64,000 nt of DNA, taken from positions 28,259-92,258 of the forward strand of contig JANQRW010000048.1 in NCBI GenBank assembly GCA_028284365.1, read 5' to 3'. The notes under the pieces were generated by a model. That model was not told where the DNA came from. It did not search any database and was given only the letters and a program-made list of their open reading frames with translations. Shown piece after piece: positions 17,989-27,233 of this stretch. Within the stretch, counting starts at the first letter, position 1; every line of letters starts with the position of its first letter. The position numbers and the translations under genes are program-made. Origin of the DNA: Marinicella sp. Lineage in GTDB: Bacteria > Pseudomonadota > Gammaproteobacteria > Xanthomonadales > Marinicellaceae.

Positions 17989-18083
17989 GCAAGGACATTT
18001 CACAATCTTTGATTAAAGGGAACTTATCCAAATATAAGGTCATTCTTCTATTTATCAGCGTTTCCTTTAAAAAGCCTCTCAAG

Positions 18084-18159
18084 TGGTGGAGCTAAGCGGG
18101 ATCGAACCGCTGACCTCAACACTGCCAGTGTTGCGCTCTCCCAGCTGAGCTATAGCCCC
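18084..18159 (-). tRNA. tRNA-Ala (GGC)
   Basis: Read from 18159 to 18084: acceptor GGGGCTA pairing with TAGCTCC (one G-U pair), D-arm AGCTCAGCTGGGAGAGCGC, anticodon stem CAACA/TGTTG around CTGGCAG (anticodon GGC), T-loop GGTTCGATCC, discriminator A and an encoded CCA. It is the promoter-proximal tRNA of the Ala-Glu-Glu cluster. Confidence 0.96.
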
Positions 18160-18174
18160 ACAAAGAGGATGCGT

Positions 18175-18203
18175 ATTATCGGCATTTATGCAGCCATAGT
18201 CAA
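18175..18203 (-). promoter_or_regulatory. Promoter of the tRNA-Ala-Glu-Glu cluster
   Basis: On the minus strand TTGACT (18203-18198) and GATAAT (18180-18175) are separated by exactly 17 bp, a near-consensus sigma-70 promoter. Predicted transcription starts about 10 bp before the tRNA-Ala 5' end. Confidence 0.75.
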
Positions 18204-18300
18204 ATAGTTTTTGTTACAAAAAGTGATGGATTAAAATTCTTTACCCAAATACGTTAAGAATGTTGATAAACATGTTTTTTGGTCTATCAAAAGTTGCGTT

Positions 18301-18654
18301 TCAACCTCGATAAATACAACCCGATGTACAGGTCTCGCATATTTCAATTTCTGATAACAAGGGTAATTTTGGCTTAAGGCGACTCCATATCCAAATGGCT
18401 AAATTTTCACTGGTTGGGTTTTCAAGTCCCTCTACTTTATTCAAACAAGCATGATCTAGTTTTTTATAAAGTGGATTAAATGCTGCTTTTATTTCTGCAA
18501 AATCAACAATCCACCCCATTTTCGGATCTGGCTCCCCAGACACCTTAATGATTACTTTAAAAGAATGGCCATGCATGTTCCCACATTTATGACCTTCAGG
18601 CACATTCGGCAACCAATGAGCAGACTCAAGATAAAACTCTTTGTAGATGTCCAT
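18301..18654 (-). CDS. queD: 6-carboxy-5,6,7,8-tetrahydropterin synthase QueD
   Basis: Converts 7,8-dihydroneopterin triphosphate to 6-carboxytetrahydropterin in queuosine (7-deazaguanine) synthesis; the fold is shared with 6-pyruvoyl-tetrahydropterin synthase. The 117-residue length matches QueD. Zinc ligands H13, H28 and H30 ([14 protein letters not shown]) and the catalytic C24 (HKCGNMHGH) are visible, and the [14 protein letters not shown] end matches the family. The start codon overlaps the fur stop by one base, so it is co-transcribed with fur. Confidence 0.93.
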   Translation of the reverse strand: MDIYKEFYLESAHWLPNVPEGHKCGNMHGHSFKVIIKVSGEPDPKMGWIVDFAEIKAAFNPLYKKLDHACLNKVEGLENPTSENLAIWIWSRLKPKLPLLSEIEICETCTSGCIYRG

Positions 18655-19052
18655 TATTTCTTTTTAACGTATAAAACCATTTTATGATCAATTAATTCAT
18701 AACCATGTTCTTCTGCGATTTTCAATTGCATCTTTTCCAATTCTTCGTCAAAAAACTCCATCACCTTACCAGAATCTACATCAACCATATGATCATGATG
18801 TTCACCAGTATCCAGTTCATACACTGCCTGGGTGTTTTCAAACTGGTTTTTACTCACCAACCCAGCTGTTTCGAACTGGTTCAAAACTCGGTAGATGGTA
18901 GCAAGCCCGATGTCATGGTCAGCAGACTTCAACTCATCATACAACTCTTCAGCGGTGAAATGTTTGCCTTTGTTGTTACTTAAAAACTCAAGGATTTGTA
19001 AGCGTGGCAGAGTAACTTTCAGGCCTGCCTCTTTGATTTCTTTTTTACTCAT
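18654..19052 (-). CDS. fur: Ferric uptake regulator Fur
   Basis: Iron-responsive repressor. The 132 residues give the winged-helix DNA-binding domain ([32 protein letters not shown]) and the metal-binding dimer domain with [11 protein letters not shown]. The protein contains no cysteine at all: the CxxC zinc site of E. coli Fur is replaced by VDVD. Fur proteins without that site are known, for example in Pseudomonas. It is divergent from bamE, the usual gammaproteobacterial neighbour. Confidence 0.95.
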   Translation of the reverse strand: MSKKEIKEAGLKVTLPRLQILEFLSNNKGKHFTAEELYDELKSADHDIGLATIYRVLNQFETAGLVSKNQFENTQAVYELDTGEHHDHMVDVDSGKVMEFFDEELEKMQLKIAEEHGYELIDHKMVLYVKKK

Positions 19053-19123
19053 CTAAAGAATTAACTGCTATTTAATGGATTTTATTGTATCATTCTGGCT
19101 TCAATTTTAAACACCTTATTAGA

Positions 19124-19456
19124 ATGAAAATTGTTGTAATTGCTGTATTCACTGTATTATTAAGTCTAACTGGTTGCTATAAAGTATCAGTTCAACAAGG
19201 AAACATCCTCAAACAAGAGAACATCGATGAAATAAAGCCTGGTATGACCAAACAACAGGTCGCCATCGTTTTGGGTACGCCAACCATTGCTGACCCTTTT
19301 GATCAGGATCGCTGGGACTACATCAATACCACTAAATTCCAAGGCGAATTCAAAAAAGTTAAAAAATTCACTTTGTTTTTCGATGACAACAAACTTGTTA
19401 AAACTGAAGGTAACTACTTCCCTGACAGCGAAGATGGCACCACACAAATAGAATAA
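19124..19456 (+). CDS. bamE: Outer membrane assembly lipoprotein BamE
   Basis: Lipoprotein subunit of the BAM complex that inserts outer-membrane beta-barrel proteins. The start is set at the ATG giving MKIVVIAVFTVLLSLTGC, a type II signal peptide with lipobox LTGC (lipidated C18); a longer frame upstream adds only unsupported residues. The mature part shows the SmpA/OmlA motif IDEIKPGMTKQQVAIVLGTP and DRWDYINT. The protein is 110 residues. fur-bamE divergence and rnfH-ratA-smpB nearby form a conserved cluster. Confidence 0.94.
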   Translation: MKIVVIAVFTVLLSLTGCYKVSVQQGNILKQENIDEIKPGMTKQQVAIVLGTPTIADPFDQDRWDYINTTKFQGEFKKVKKFTLFFDDNKLVKTEGNYFPDSEDGTTQIE

Positions 19457-19458
19457 AA

Positions 19459-19737
19459 CTAACCTTTGGCCTGTTCTGCCTTTTTACGTCTGATCGCTTT
19501 TGGGTCAGCCATTAAAGGACGGTAAATCTCTATTCGATCACCATCACTGACTTCATGATTTAATGGTTTCACTTGACTAAAAATACCGACTTTCATTTCA
19601 TCCAGATTAATTTCAGGGTGACTCTGAAGCACATTGGATTTTTCAATGCACTTTTGAATTGTAGCCCCCGCTTCCATTTTCAGCTTAATTAACTCTTGAG
19701 AAACAAGCGTGGCATAGATAACTTCAATGTTCAGCAT
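19459..19737 (-). CDS. rnfH: RnfH family ubiquitin-like protein
   Basis: Small 92-residue protein of the RnfH/UPF0125 family with a beta-grasp fold. Seen: IEVIYATLVSQELIKLKMEAGATIQKCIEKS and VSDGDRIEIYRPLMADPKAIRRKKAEQ, the family hallmarks. It overlaps the end of ratA by 14 bp and converges on bamE. Its exact role is unsettled; the name comes from linkage to rnf operons in other bacteria. Confidence 0.9.
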   Translation of the reverse strand: MLNIEVIYATLVSQELIKLKMEAGATIQKCIEKSNVLQSHPEINLDEMKVGIFSQVKPLNHEVSDGDRIEIYRPLMADPKAIRRKKAEQAKG

Positions 19738-20170
19738 AAATCACCCCCGCCCTATTAACAAAATCGTTCACTAAATGACCAGCAATCTGATCAAACCCTT
19801 TAGCAAACATACGCCCCAGTAATTGTGACTTGATTTCATATTGTAGTTGTAACTCCACTTTTGAACCAAACTCAGGAAACTGGTGGAACCTCCACTCTCC
19901 AGCCATTTGACGAAATGGCCCAGAAACCAAATCCATATACATAATCGTTAATTCTCTGTCATGCTCAATGGTGTTTTTGGTGGCAAACTCAACTTGAACA
20001 CCACTGATTTTAATAGCCATCCCAGCCACATACTGATTCTCTGCACGCTCTTTTATATACCCCTTGGTACACCACTTTAAAAACTCAGGATAGTTCGCCA
20101 CATCGTTGACCAATTGAAGCATTTGATTGCTGTTATATGGGACTATAGCGGACTTAATGATTTCTGACAT
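19724..20170 (-). CDS. ratA: RatA/Coq10-like START-domain protein
   Basis: 148-residue protein of the polyketide cyclase/START superfamily related to mitochondrial Coq10, which binds ubiquinone. Seen: YNSNQMLQLVNDVANYPEFLKWC near the N-terminus and FVNRAGVIYAEH at the end. In E. coli the homologue has been called a toxin that blocks 70S formation, but conservation beside rnfH, bamE and smpB favours a housekeeping quinone role. It is divergent from smpB. Confidence 0.9.
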   Translation of the reverse strand: MSEIIKSAIVPYNSNQMLQLVNDVANYPEFLKWCTKGYIKERAENQYVAGMAIKISGVQVEFATKNTIEHDRELTIMYMDLVSGPFRQMAGEWRFHQFPEFGSKVELQLQYEIKSQLLGRMFAKGFDQIAGHLVNDFVNRAGVIYAEH

Positions 20171-20338
20171 ATTAATTATTTTAACTTACCCAGACCGTTA
20201 CATGGTTGTGCGATTTAAGCCAAACCGACTGAAACACTAATCAAGTAAATATATCACATGAGCAAAAGCCACGATGCTTGGTGCATTTTCATCAGAAATT
20301 TCATAAAATCCAACATCCACAATATTTTTCAACGATTC

Positions 20339-20815
20339 ATGGCCAAAACAAAGAAAAAGGATAATACCATCATCATCAACAAAAAGGCATCCCATGAGTA
20401 TCATTTTATTGAAGAATTTGAGGCAGGCCTGGAGTTACAAGGTTGGGAGGTCAAGTCAATTCGAGAAGGAAAAGTCAATCTTGGGGAAAGTTATGTTTTT
20501 ATCAAAAATGGAGAAGTCTTCTTGACCAATTGTCACATCACCCCACTGAACACTGTTTCAACTCACATCACCGCCGAACCCAACAGGCTTAAAAAGTTAT
20601 TACTGCACAGACACCAAATCAATCACTTAATTGGAGCAGTTGAACGCAAAGGTTTAACTTTAGTTGCCAGAAGTCTGTACTGGATAAAAGGCAAGGTTAA
20701 ACTTAAAGTGATCCTGGCCCAAGGTAAGAAGCTACACGACAAACGTGCAGCCTCCAAAGAAAAAGATTGGAACCGTCAAAAACAGCGCGTGCTTAAAGGC
20801 GGTAGATACGAATGA
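20339..20815 (+). CDS. smpB: SsrA-binding protein SmpB
   Basis: Binds tmRNA and places it in stalled ribosomes for trans-translation. The start is the ATG giving MAKTKKKDNTIIINKKA (158 residues); a longer frame from 20258 has no ribosome site and adds residues not found in the family. Conserved parts: HEYHFIEEFEAGLELQGWEVKSIR, GESYVFIKNGEVFLTNCHITPL, and the basic C-terminal tail KKLHDKRAASKEKDWNRQKQR that enters the A site. The ssrA gene was not found in this window. Confidence 0.95.
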   Translation: MAKTKKKDNTIIINKKASHEYHFIEEFEAGLELQGWEVKSIREGKVNLGESYVFIKNGEVFLTNCHITPLNTVSTHITAEPNRLKKLLLHRHQINHLIGAVERKGLTLVARSLYWIKGKVKLKVILAQGKKLHDKRAASKEKDWNRQKQRVLKGGRYE

Positions 20816-20827
20816 TTTATGAATTAA

Positions 20828-21241
20828 TTAATCATTCCAACAATCAGAATTAACAGGCCCTTTTCGTCCTAGACTATCAAACCAAATATTTTGACATGAA
20901 TGGTCATCCGTTCGTTGTTTACCTCTGGCTTGAGCCCTGATTCTCCAAACAGCGTTGTTACCAGGATCTGGTGCTAAATTGATCTGATAGTCTTCCCACT
21001 CTAAATAATCTGCTCCCAGTGAAAGCGCACTACCACCTCCAGTAACATCTGTTGGATAGGCATTGGTATTGGCATAAAATTTTTCATACATCCCTGCCAC
21101 TTCCAATAATCTCGAATGCGCTTCTGCTCGTTTACTTTGCACCACATACTGACGATAGCTCGGTATGGCATAGGATGCAAGCAAAGCAATGATTGCGATT
21201 ACGACTAATAATTCTATCAGGGTAAAACCTTTAACTTTCAT
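20828..21241 (-). CDS. pilE: Type IV pilin-like minor pilin PilE
   Basis: Minor pilin of the type IV pilus. The short leader MKVKG is followed by FTLIELLVVIAIIALLASYAIPSY: prepilin peptidase cuts after the glycine and the phenylalanine is methylated; E5 of the mature protein is present. The 137-residue protein has Cys near the C-terminus (DHSCQNI, NSDCWND) forming the expected D-loop pair. The ATG is chosen because GGAGTG lies just before it and prepilin leaders are short. It is the last gene of the minor pilin operon. Confidence 0.92.
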   Translation of the reverse strand: MKVKGFTLIELLVVIAIIALLASYAIPSYRQYVVQSKRAEAHSRLLEVAGMYEKFYANTNAYPTDVTGGGSALSLGADYLEWEDYQINLAPDPGNNAVWRIRAQARGKQRTDDHSCQNIWFDSLGRKGPVNSDCWND

Positions 21242-21245
21242 GTTT

Positions 21246-21584
21246 TCACTCCGAGGGTTTAGACTTGGCAATGAATATGATGGTGTCAAAATTTCTGGTT
21301 CTCATGTTTTCACCTTCTGCCTTTAGTTGAATAAAATACTTCTCGCCTATAACCAGGTCTTTCAAACCAATTGATTTTTTAAAATCCTGATCAAATCGAT
21401 ACCTCGACTGAGCAACATTTAATTTGTATGTATACTCTTTTCCATTGGCAACAATTGTACTCGACTTTGTGTCAACTTTGTCAACCACCAATTCTTGTAT
21501 ATCAGTCAAATAAGCTAAACAGGTTTGATTTAGCAGTAACATGCATATAAAAACCCAAGTTCTTTTTTTCAAAAAGTCATTCAT
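21246..21584 (-). CDS. PilY2-like small exported protein
   Basis: 112 residues with a signal peptide (KKRTWVFICMLLLNQTCLA). The rest is a small basic beta-rich domain (VVDKVDTKSSTIVANGKEYTYKL). Its place between pilY1 and pilE and its size match PilY2 of Pseudomonas, a poorly understood pilus assembly factor; sequence similarity was not testable here. It is likely periplasmic. Confidence 0.6.
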   Translation of the reverse strand: MNDFLKKRTWVFICMLLLNQTCLAYLTDIQELVVDKVDTKSSTIVANGKEYTYKLNVAQSRYRFDQDFKKSIGLKDLVIGEKYFIQLKAEGENMRTRNFDTIIFIAKSKPSE

Positions 21585-21598
21585 AATTTATTCTCTGT

Positions 21599-24500
21599 TC
21601 ATTCGATTAAAAGGTTGGTCCAATTTCTTCGGCGCCAGGTAAACTGTTGTAATGCAATGCTTTGATTGCCCTCAATACCTTCTACAACAATATTGGAAGT
21701 ACCACCACCCAAATTTTCCAGTATGGGAGGGGCGCCAACAACTAAATCATCAACCAGAATGGTATCTCCTTTGACGAGCTCTCTGACTGGGTTACCATTA
21801 GCGTCTGTGTCAATGATTTCAAATCCTTCAAAAATACCATTTCCTCCAATCTCAGGCTTACCTCCTGTCAACGGATTAAAAGCAATTAATCTACTTACAC
21901 CACCAGTGTCACATGGATCATCACCTGCTGGAACAATTGAAGTGGCCAGTGCCAATTGATTACTTAAAACGGCCATTGGGTTAGCAATCCGCTCACCTTT
22001 AAGCGGCAATTTCAAACGCCACCCTTTATCGGCACCAATATTCACGGGATTTGAAGAAAGTAAACTGATTGTGTTAACAGAGGTAGCTGATAAGGTTTGC
22101 TCAACAAAGTCAGTTGAATTGATATTCAAATCTTTTGGTTCAGAATTAATACCATCAAAAACACCCACAAGATACTGTGTTCTGGGTAAATTAATCGAAC
22201 GATCTGGCACTTCTATATATTTACCTGTTCCAAACATCACCACTGAATCAAGCTCAGGAGTTGAAGTAGGCAAGGTAATGACTCTGGGCTGGGTGGTTAT
22301 GGCCTGTTCCATAATACCCTGCGCTGCAACAACTTTTTTCATGCTTGAAGCTTGCTCCCAGTCAGAGTAATTACTGCTGCGAATATCAAAGCGCCACAAG
22401 TTACCATAGAGATCACCTGCATAAATAAAATCAGCACCTATGTCAATGTTCTCACCAATTTTGTTAGCCACTGGTGGTGCCACGTGTTGGTTATCTACCG
22501 CAATAGGCGTCGCCAAACCGTTAGGTGTATTCGGATTACCAACACCTGTATCCAATTTGGCCAACAGCTTACCATCGCTCAACCGAACCACAAACAAGAC
22601 TGCATTTCCGGTGGCACTTGTCTTGTTTCTTGGGTCATTGGCTGGCATGTAATCAGGTTTTGAATTGTTATAGCCATTAGGTATCAGTGCAACCCATTCA
22701 CCAGTACTTGTGATTCTGGCCACTTGTGCCTGGCCATAAGAGAAACCCATATCTGGGTCATCTTCATCACTGAATTCCCACAACACTTTTGGCGCAGTTA
22801 CATTTGGATCTGTCACATCTAGGGCAAAAAAGGCTTGACCACCATGACGTAAACCAGAGACCAACACAGTTTTCCAACTGTCATTGAAAAATGCATCTGT
22901 TACAGTTGGGGTGTTGTCAACAAAAGAATGATGTTCGTAAATGGGTTTAATCAACCTAATGATATTTTTTAATGCCTTAGATGGTATAAAACCCCAGGCT
23001 TCTTTGCCTTCATCAGCACCTTCAGCCTCGATCGCGTGTAACATACCACCGTTGCTGCCGATATAAATCATATTGTTTCGATCGACATTGGCCTCCTTGA
23101 AGTCCAAGTATGGATTGTTATATTCTGGTGATCCCTTTGGCCAAAAAATATCCAAATAAGGAGCACCTGGTCCCCTCACAATAGTAGGGCTGGCATGAAT
23201 AATATCTGCCAATATCGATGTGCGGTCCCTTAAGCTACCACCTCGTGATACTTCTAAATCACGTTCACCTTTCAAATAATTAACAGCTTGTTCAAGAGTA
23301 ACTCCCAACTGAGTGATTAACTCAGCTGAGCCAGAGGTAAATTCAGCAATGGCAGGACCAGTAGAGCTATGGCTAAACTCTTCAACAGCATCGAGTGCTG
23401 AATCATAAATATAAATATTACGGTCTTGAGGTTCTTGACGCACCACATTTTCACCTGTTGATTCACAATATCCACCAGTTAAATTACAGCTCAAATCCCA
23501 AATAGGATCATCAAAATCGCCATTCTGATTAACAGGACGCGCAACCATGCTACCAGACCAGTCTGATGAATCGAAGCCTGGTGAGTAAGCACGGGTTGAT
23601 GCGGTAATAACACCAGATGATACGGTAGAAGCACTACCACGTGATAAACGTTCAAGAATGTTATTCACCACCTGGTTTAAAGAATCTATTAATTCCTGAG
23701 GATCATTGGCACTGAAAAAATCGCCACGACTGTTAATGGATGAGTGCCACACATCATCAACTTTTACCAGACGGCCGGTACCATCTTCTGAAGAATCAGG
23801 CCAGTCACAGTTACCAGCTCTGATTTGTGCAAAAACAGCTTCTTTAGGATCTGTTATGGTTGGATGCTGTGGACATGCTTTGATTTCACGCCCGCCCGTA
23901 GTAACAACATTGTTATCGTCATCAACCCTGAATGTTCCAAAACGACCTTTTTCATAATCAATCACCCGAGTGGCTTCCAAACCCATACCTACGTTGTAAG
24001 TGACCATGTGTTGCCAATAAGCAGGGTCGTTCTTGGGATTCCACTGAAAAGCTGGTGACTCCCAATCATCAGTATTAGGAGGAAACACAATTTCATTTCC
24101 AGCCGCATCAGTAAAGTCACCTTTAAACAACTTGACATTATTTGCTAACGTAGACAAGTCCTTGGACCAAAAATTAAATGCAATATCAGACAATGAAGTA
24201 CCATCTTCAGTCGTTGGGTATATATGTTGTTCTCCTGTACCAGTGTAATTGGTATACCTTTGTTCAACATCACCAGGCAGTCTTATATTCGTTGATTCAT
24301 CTTGGCTAACAGTGTGGCTCCATCTCTGGTTCCACTCGCCATCTGAAATGGCAATGTGAAAATTTTGTTGGCAGGTCAGATTCCTGCTAAAATCAACTGA
24401 ATAATAGCTTGATTCCTGGTCAAATAAATTACCAGCTCGATAAAAAGCATTCCTTAATGGTGTACCGCCACTTGATGGTACATCGAATAACCAATCAAAA

Positions 24501-25297
24501 AAGTCATCCCTGTGCGTGTCATCAAACTTTTGTAAGGCTGGGAATGTGGTGTTGTTATTTAGTTGCTGCCAAGAAATTTTGAAACTTGGTCCAAACGTAG
24601 AGAAGGCACGACTGATTGACGATTTACCCAATTTATTTCGCGTGTTGTAATAAGTATACCAATTGGCAAAATTATTCATTTGGGCATCAGGCACATCATA
24701 TAACCTTCCCCGAGCATTACCAGCACCATTGTCATAATTCGAGTCATAAAAGAAAGCCCTGCGACCTTTTGCTACTCGGTTGTTTAAATTGGGATATTGA
24801 CTGGGCCAGTACCCTTCATTAACATTGTCAACATCTGGCGTACCTGAAATTTGTGCAAAAAGAAGGTCATAAGAACCGGCACTGTAATACCAATATTCAG
24901 CTATAGGGATATAATTGTTATATAAATCAACTTGAGCAGAATTGCTATCAAAGCCGTCTACATAAGCGTTGTTGGGGTCTGATTGCGGCAGTTCCTTACC
25001 ATCAGCATCAATGGGCGGTTCATAAGTGATTGTCGGGTTGAAATACATTTTGTTCTCACTAGGATCGGCAAATCTCCGACTTCTGTATGTATCGAAGCTA
25101 GCAGACATATTTTCGCCCATAAAACCCCAACCCATACTTCCAGAGTCATCGAAAGTAACGGCTATCGCTGGCGGTACAGACTGACTCAGAAACAAAGGAC
25201 CATGACTCAATTGTAAAAAAGCAGCCTGTGCTTTATTCATTCCAGAGAGCATCACTACAAGGCTGACAATTGTTAGTTTAAATATTTTATTCATCAT
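21599..25297 (-). CDS. pilY1: Type IV pilus tip adhesin/assembly protein PilY1
   Basis: Large (1232-residue) pilus-associated protein that primes pilus assembly with the minor pilins and acts in surface sensing. Signal peptide: KIFKLTIVSLVVMLSGMNKAQA. The N-terminal part holds a von Willebrand A-like segment beginning AVTFDDSGSMGWG (MIDAS-like D-x-S-x-S spacing, residues about 48-54). The C-terminal half is the PilC/PilY1 beta-propeller domain (MIYIGSNGGMLHAIEA, FFALDVTDPN, DFIYAGDLYGNLWRFDIRSS, VMFGTGKYIE). It lies directly after pilX by 12 bp. Confidence 0.93.
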   Translation of the reverse strand: MMNKIFKLTIVSLVVMLSGMNKAQAAFLQLSHGPLFLSQSVPPAIAVTFDDSGSMGWGFMGENMSASFDTYRSRRFADPSENKMYFNPTITYEPPIDADGKELPQSDPNNAYVDGFDSNSAQVDLYNNYIPIAEYWYYSAGSYDLLFAQISGTPDVDNVNEGYWPSQYPNLNNRVAKGRRAFFYDSNYDNGAGNARGRLYDVPDAQMNNFANWYTYYNTRNKLGKSSISRAFSTFGPSFKISWQQLNNNTTFPALQKFDDTHRDDFFDWLFDVPSSGGTPLRNAFYRAGNLFDQESSYYSVDFSRNLTCQQNFHIAISDGEWNQRWSHTVSQDESTNIRLPGDVEQRYTNYTGTGEQHIYPTTEDGTSLSDIAFNFWSKDLSTLANNVKLFKGDFTDAAGNEIVFPPNTDDWESPAFQWNPKNDPAYWQHMVTYNVGMGLEATRVIDYEKGRFGTFRVDDDNNVVTTGGREIKACPQHPTITDPKEAVFAQIRAGNCDWPDSSEDGTGRLVKVDDVWHSSINSRGDFFSANDPQELIDSLNQVVNNILERLSRGSASTVSSGVITASTRAYSPGFDSSDWSGSMVARPVNQNGDFDDPIWDLSCNLTGGYCESTGENVVRQEPQDRNIYIYDSALDAVEEFSHSSTGPAIAEFTSGSAELITQLGVTLEQAVNYLKGERDLEVSRGGSLRDRTSILADIIHASPTIVRGPGAPYLDIFWPKGSPEYNNPYLDFKEANVDRNNMIYIGSNGGMLHAIEAEGADEGKEAWGFIPSKALKNIIRLIKPIYEHHSFVDNTPTVTDAFFNDSWKTVLVSGLRHGGQAFFALDVTDPNVTAPKVLWEFSDEDDPDMGFSYGQAQVARITSTGEWVALIPNGYNNSKPDYMPANDPRNKTSATGNAVLFVVRLSDGKLLAKLDTGVGNPNTPNGLATPIAVDNQHVAPPVANKIGENIDIGADFIYAGDLYGNLWRFDIRSSNYSDWEQASSMKKVVAAQGIMEQAITTQPRVITLPTSTPELDSVVMFGTGKYIEVPDRSINLPRTQYLVGVFDGINSEPKDLNINSTDFVEQTLSATSVNTISLLSSNPVNIGADKGWRLKLPLKGERIANPMAVLSNQLALATSIVPAGDDPCDTGGVSRLIAFNPLTGGKPEIGGNGIFEGFEIIDTDANGNPVRELVKGDTILVDDLVVGAPPILENLGGGTSNIVVEGIEGNQSIALQQFTWRRRNWTNLLIE

Positions 25298-25309
25298 AAT
25301 AATTCTCTA

Positions 25310-25915
25310 TTATTGACTGGGTGTGCTGCTGGTAACAGCAGTATAAAGTGATTGAAAGACAGAATTTGATCGTCCATCGCCACTGGTACTTCTACCAGTA
25401 ACCGCATACGTTTTTTGGATGTTGCCGTCGGTACCACCGCCTACACTTCCAAATTCGACAGTTACTCCGGCTGGTGTGGTAACAATTTCATGAATGATGT
25501 ATTTTGGTTGCGCTGCCAGTTGGGCATTTTTGCTGGCAACCGTGGTGAAATTAAAATCTCGATGCTCGGTACCGCCCGCACCATCTTCAATGAAATCCAA
25601 TACATTTTGATTCATTCCAGATTGTGGCTCATTAACTTCCTGGTAATTTGAATAAATGCCAAATAAAGTACCGCCAGGGGTACCCTCAATATTAACACCA
25701 TTGGTATCTTTAACTAAGTTATACAGTGCCTTTTCACCCGCTCTGAGGGCTGAATTTGCGCCACCATTGGCCAATGTTTTGTTATGTAAACCAGCAGCCA
25801 TTTTTTCTTGAAGGATGGTTCCTTTCATGCCTGTATATCCCATAAGCGTGATAATCAGTAACAATATCAAGCCAATTGCTAGTGCCGCGCCCTTCTGTGA
25901 TGATTTAGTCTTCAT
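25310..25915 (-). CDS. pilX: Minor pilin PilX
   Basis: 201-residue prepilin-like protein. The leader MKTKSSQKGA is followed by a hydrophobic helix ALAIGLILLLIITLMGYTG, the PilX/GspK-like signature in which the usual F1-T2 and E5 are poorly kept. The C-terminal part is rich in Gly/Ser. Gene order (pilW-pilX-pilY1) makes the call secure. Its ATG overlaps the pilW stop (ATGA). Confidence 0.88.
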   Translation of the reverse strand: MKTKSSQKGAALAIGLILLLIITLMGYTGMKGTILQEKMAAGLHNKTLANGGANSALRAGEKALYNLVKDTNGVNIEGTPGGTLFGIYSNYQEVNEPQSGMNQNVLDFIEDGAGGTEHRDFNFTTVASKNAQLAAQPKYIIHEIVTTPAGVTVEFGSVGGGTDGNIQKTYAVTGRSTSGDGRSNSVFQSLYTAVTSSTPSQ

Positions 25916-27216
25916 AGTGTGTAACTCCTGATTGGTACCACTGCTGTAAATTCTCTGCGATACATTCTTTCTCCATCCAATCCCGAAACCAGACCTGACG
26001 ACGGATCCTGTGGGGTAACGCCGTCAGGTGTATAAACATACCTATCGTCGTTGACAGTGCTGCTGTTATTGACAGTATTGAACAACATATGCACTTCAAC
26101 AGCATAAATCGAGCGCCACAGACAACCCGCATTATTTGCAAGGCCCAAGCCACTCAAGCCGGAAGTAATCCGTGGTGGAATTGTGCAGCCATTTGGCCCA
26201 TCAATAGCCCCATTTAAATCTAAATCACCGCCGCCATTTATCGCTTGTACTTGAGCAGCCGTCATACGCACCACTTCACCAGTCTGAAGCTGAGCCAGGT
26301 AAAATAAATCAAAACGCTCAACACCTTCAACAATTTGCTGTTCCACTCCATTTTCAGAGCGATAAAGTGAACTTATCAGTCGTCCAGAATCATTGGGGTC
26401 GGTGTTCAGCTTCAAATAATAGGAAACGGTTCTTAAGTCATTATTCATATCAAACAGCTTTAAATTTGATAGCGCATTAAGGTTAGGTAGTGGAAAGGCA
26501 CCATTGGCAACCGCACCATTGAATGTTGTAATCAACGAATTGTTACAATCAGCAATTAAACCCAAACCATTGAACAAAGCTGGTTGGTTCGCTGCCAATG
26601 TTACTGTGTTTGTGGCATTATTAACCTGCACAACATCCCTACCGCCGGTTAAATACCTGACTGTTAAGACATCAGTTTGTAATGGCCTGTTACCATCAGC
26701 AGACCCCAAGGCATCAAAGGGAGCGGCCAAATCAGCACCAACTGTATTTAACGCTGGTGTACACGCAGTTGCCGTACATTCATGACCCCTGATAAAGAAG
26801 CTTGGATCTATTGGGTAAGCAACACCAGGAGGGACGTTGGTATCACCCAATTGATTAGGTTCTGTCGCAGCCGTTGAATCAAGCCTGATGTCGCCTACAT
26901 TGGGTAAACCATTGGTAAAATTAACATTGGGAGCAGCCATTAATGCAGTCATTTGATAACCTTGATCCCAATCAGTGGTTAATGTGGAAGGTAATGCAAC
27001 GGTTGCACAATGTTTTCTTCCAGCTTGCTCAATATCTTGTTTAATCCTGGTTATGGCATAACGACCATTTTCTTGCAACACAGACAAGCCATGTTGTGAC
27101 CTGTTTAAAGAGCTCGAGCTATCAAACAATGATATCAACCCTAATAAAATAATGAGCCCAATGACCATGGCAACCATCAACTCAATCAGAGAAAATCCTA
27201 ATTTATTCTTTTTCAT
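25912..27216 (-). CDS. pilW: Minor pilin PilW
   Basis: Minor pilin of about 434 residues. The start at the ATG giving MKKNKLGFSLIELMVAMVIG is taken because prepilin leaders are short; the frame is open further upstream, into pilV. Prepilin cleavage is expected at G/F with E5 present. The large C-terminal domain has paired cysteines (AGRKHCATV, GHECTATAC, NGCTIPPR, NAGCLWR). PilW, PilX, PilV and FimT/FimU are thought to form the tip complex with PilY1. Confidence 0.88.
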   Translation of the reverse strand: MKKNKLGFSLIELMVAMVIGLIILLGLISLFDSSSSLNRSQHGLSVLQENGRYAITRIKQDIEQAGRKHCATVALPSTLTTDWDQGYQMTALMAAPNVNFTNGLPNVGDIRLDSTAATEPNQLGDTNVPPGVAYPIDPSFFIRGHECTATACTPALNTVGADLAAPFDALGSADGNRPLQTDVLTVRYLTGGRDVVQVNNATNTVTLAANQPALFNGLGLIADCNNSLITTFNGAVANGAFPLPNLNALSNLKLFDMNNDLRTVSYYLKLNTDPNDSGRLISSLYRSENGVEQQIVEGVERFDLFYLAQLQTGEVVRMTAAQVQAINGGGDLDLNGAIDGPNGCTIPPRITSGLSGLGLANNAGCLWRSIYAVEVHMLFNTVNNSSTVNDDRYVYTPDGVTPQDPSSGLVSGLDGERMYRREFTAVVPIRSYTL

Positions 27217-27233
27217 ATGCATCATCATTGTTG

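Noticed and set aside
19459..20170. rnfH-ratA as a toxin-antitoxin pair
   Set aside because: The RatA label comes from E. coli overexpression work; the Coq10-like fold and conserved housekeeping neighbours argue against a toxin-antitoxin system.
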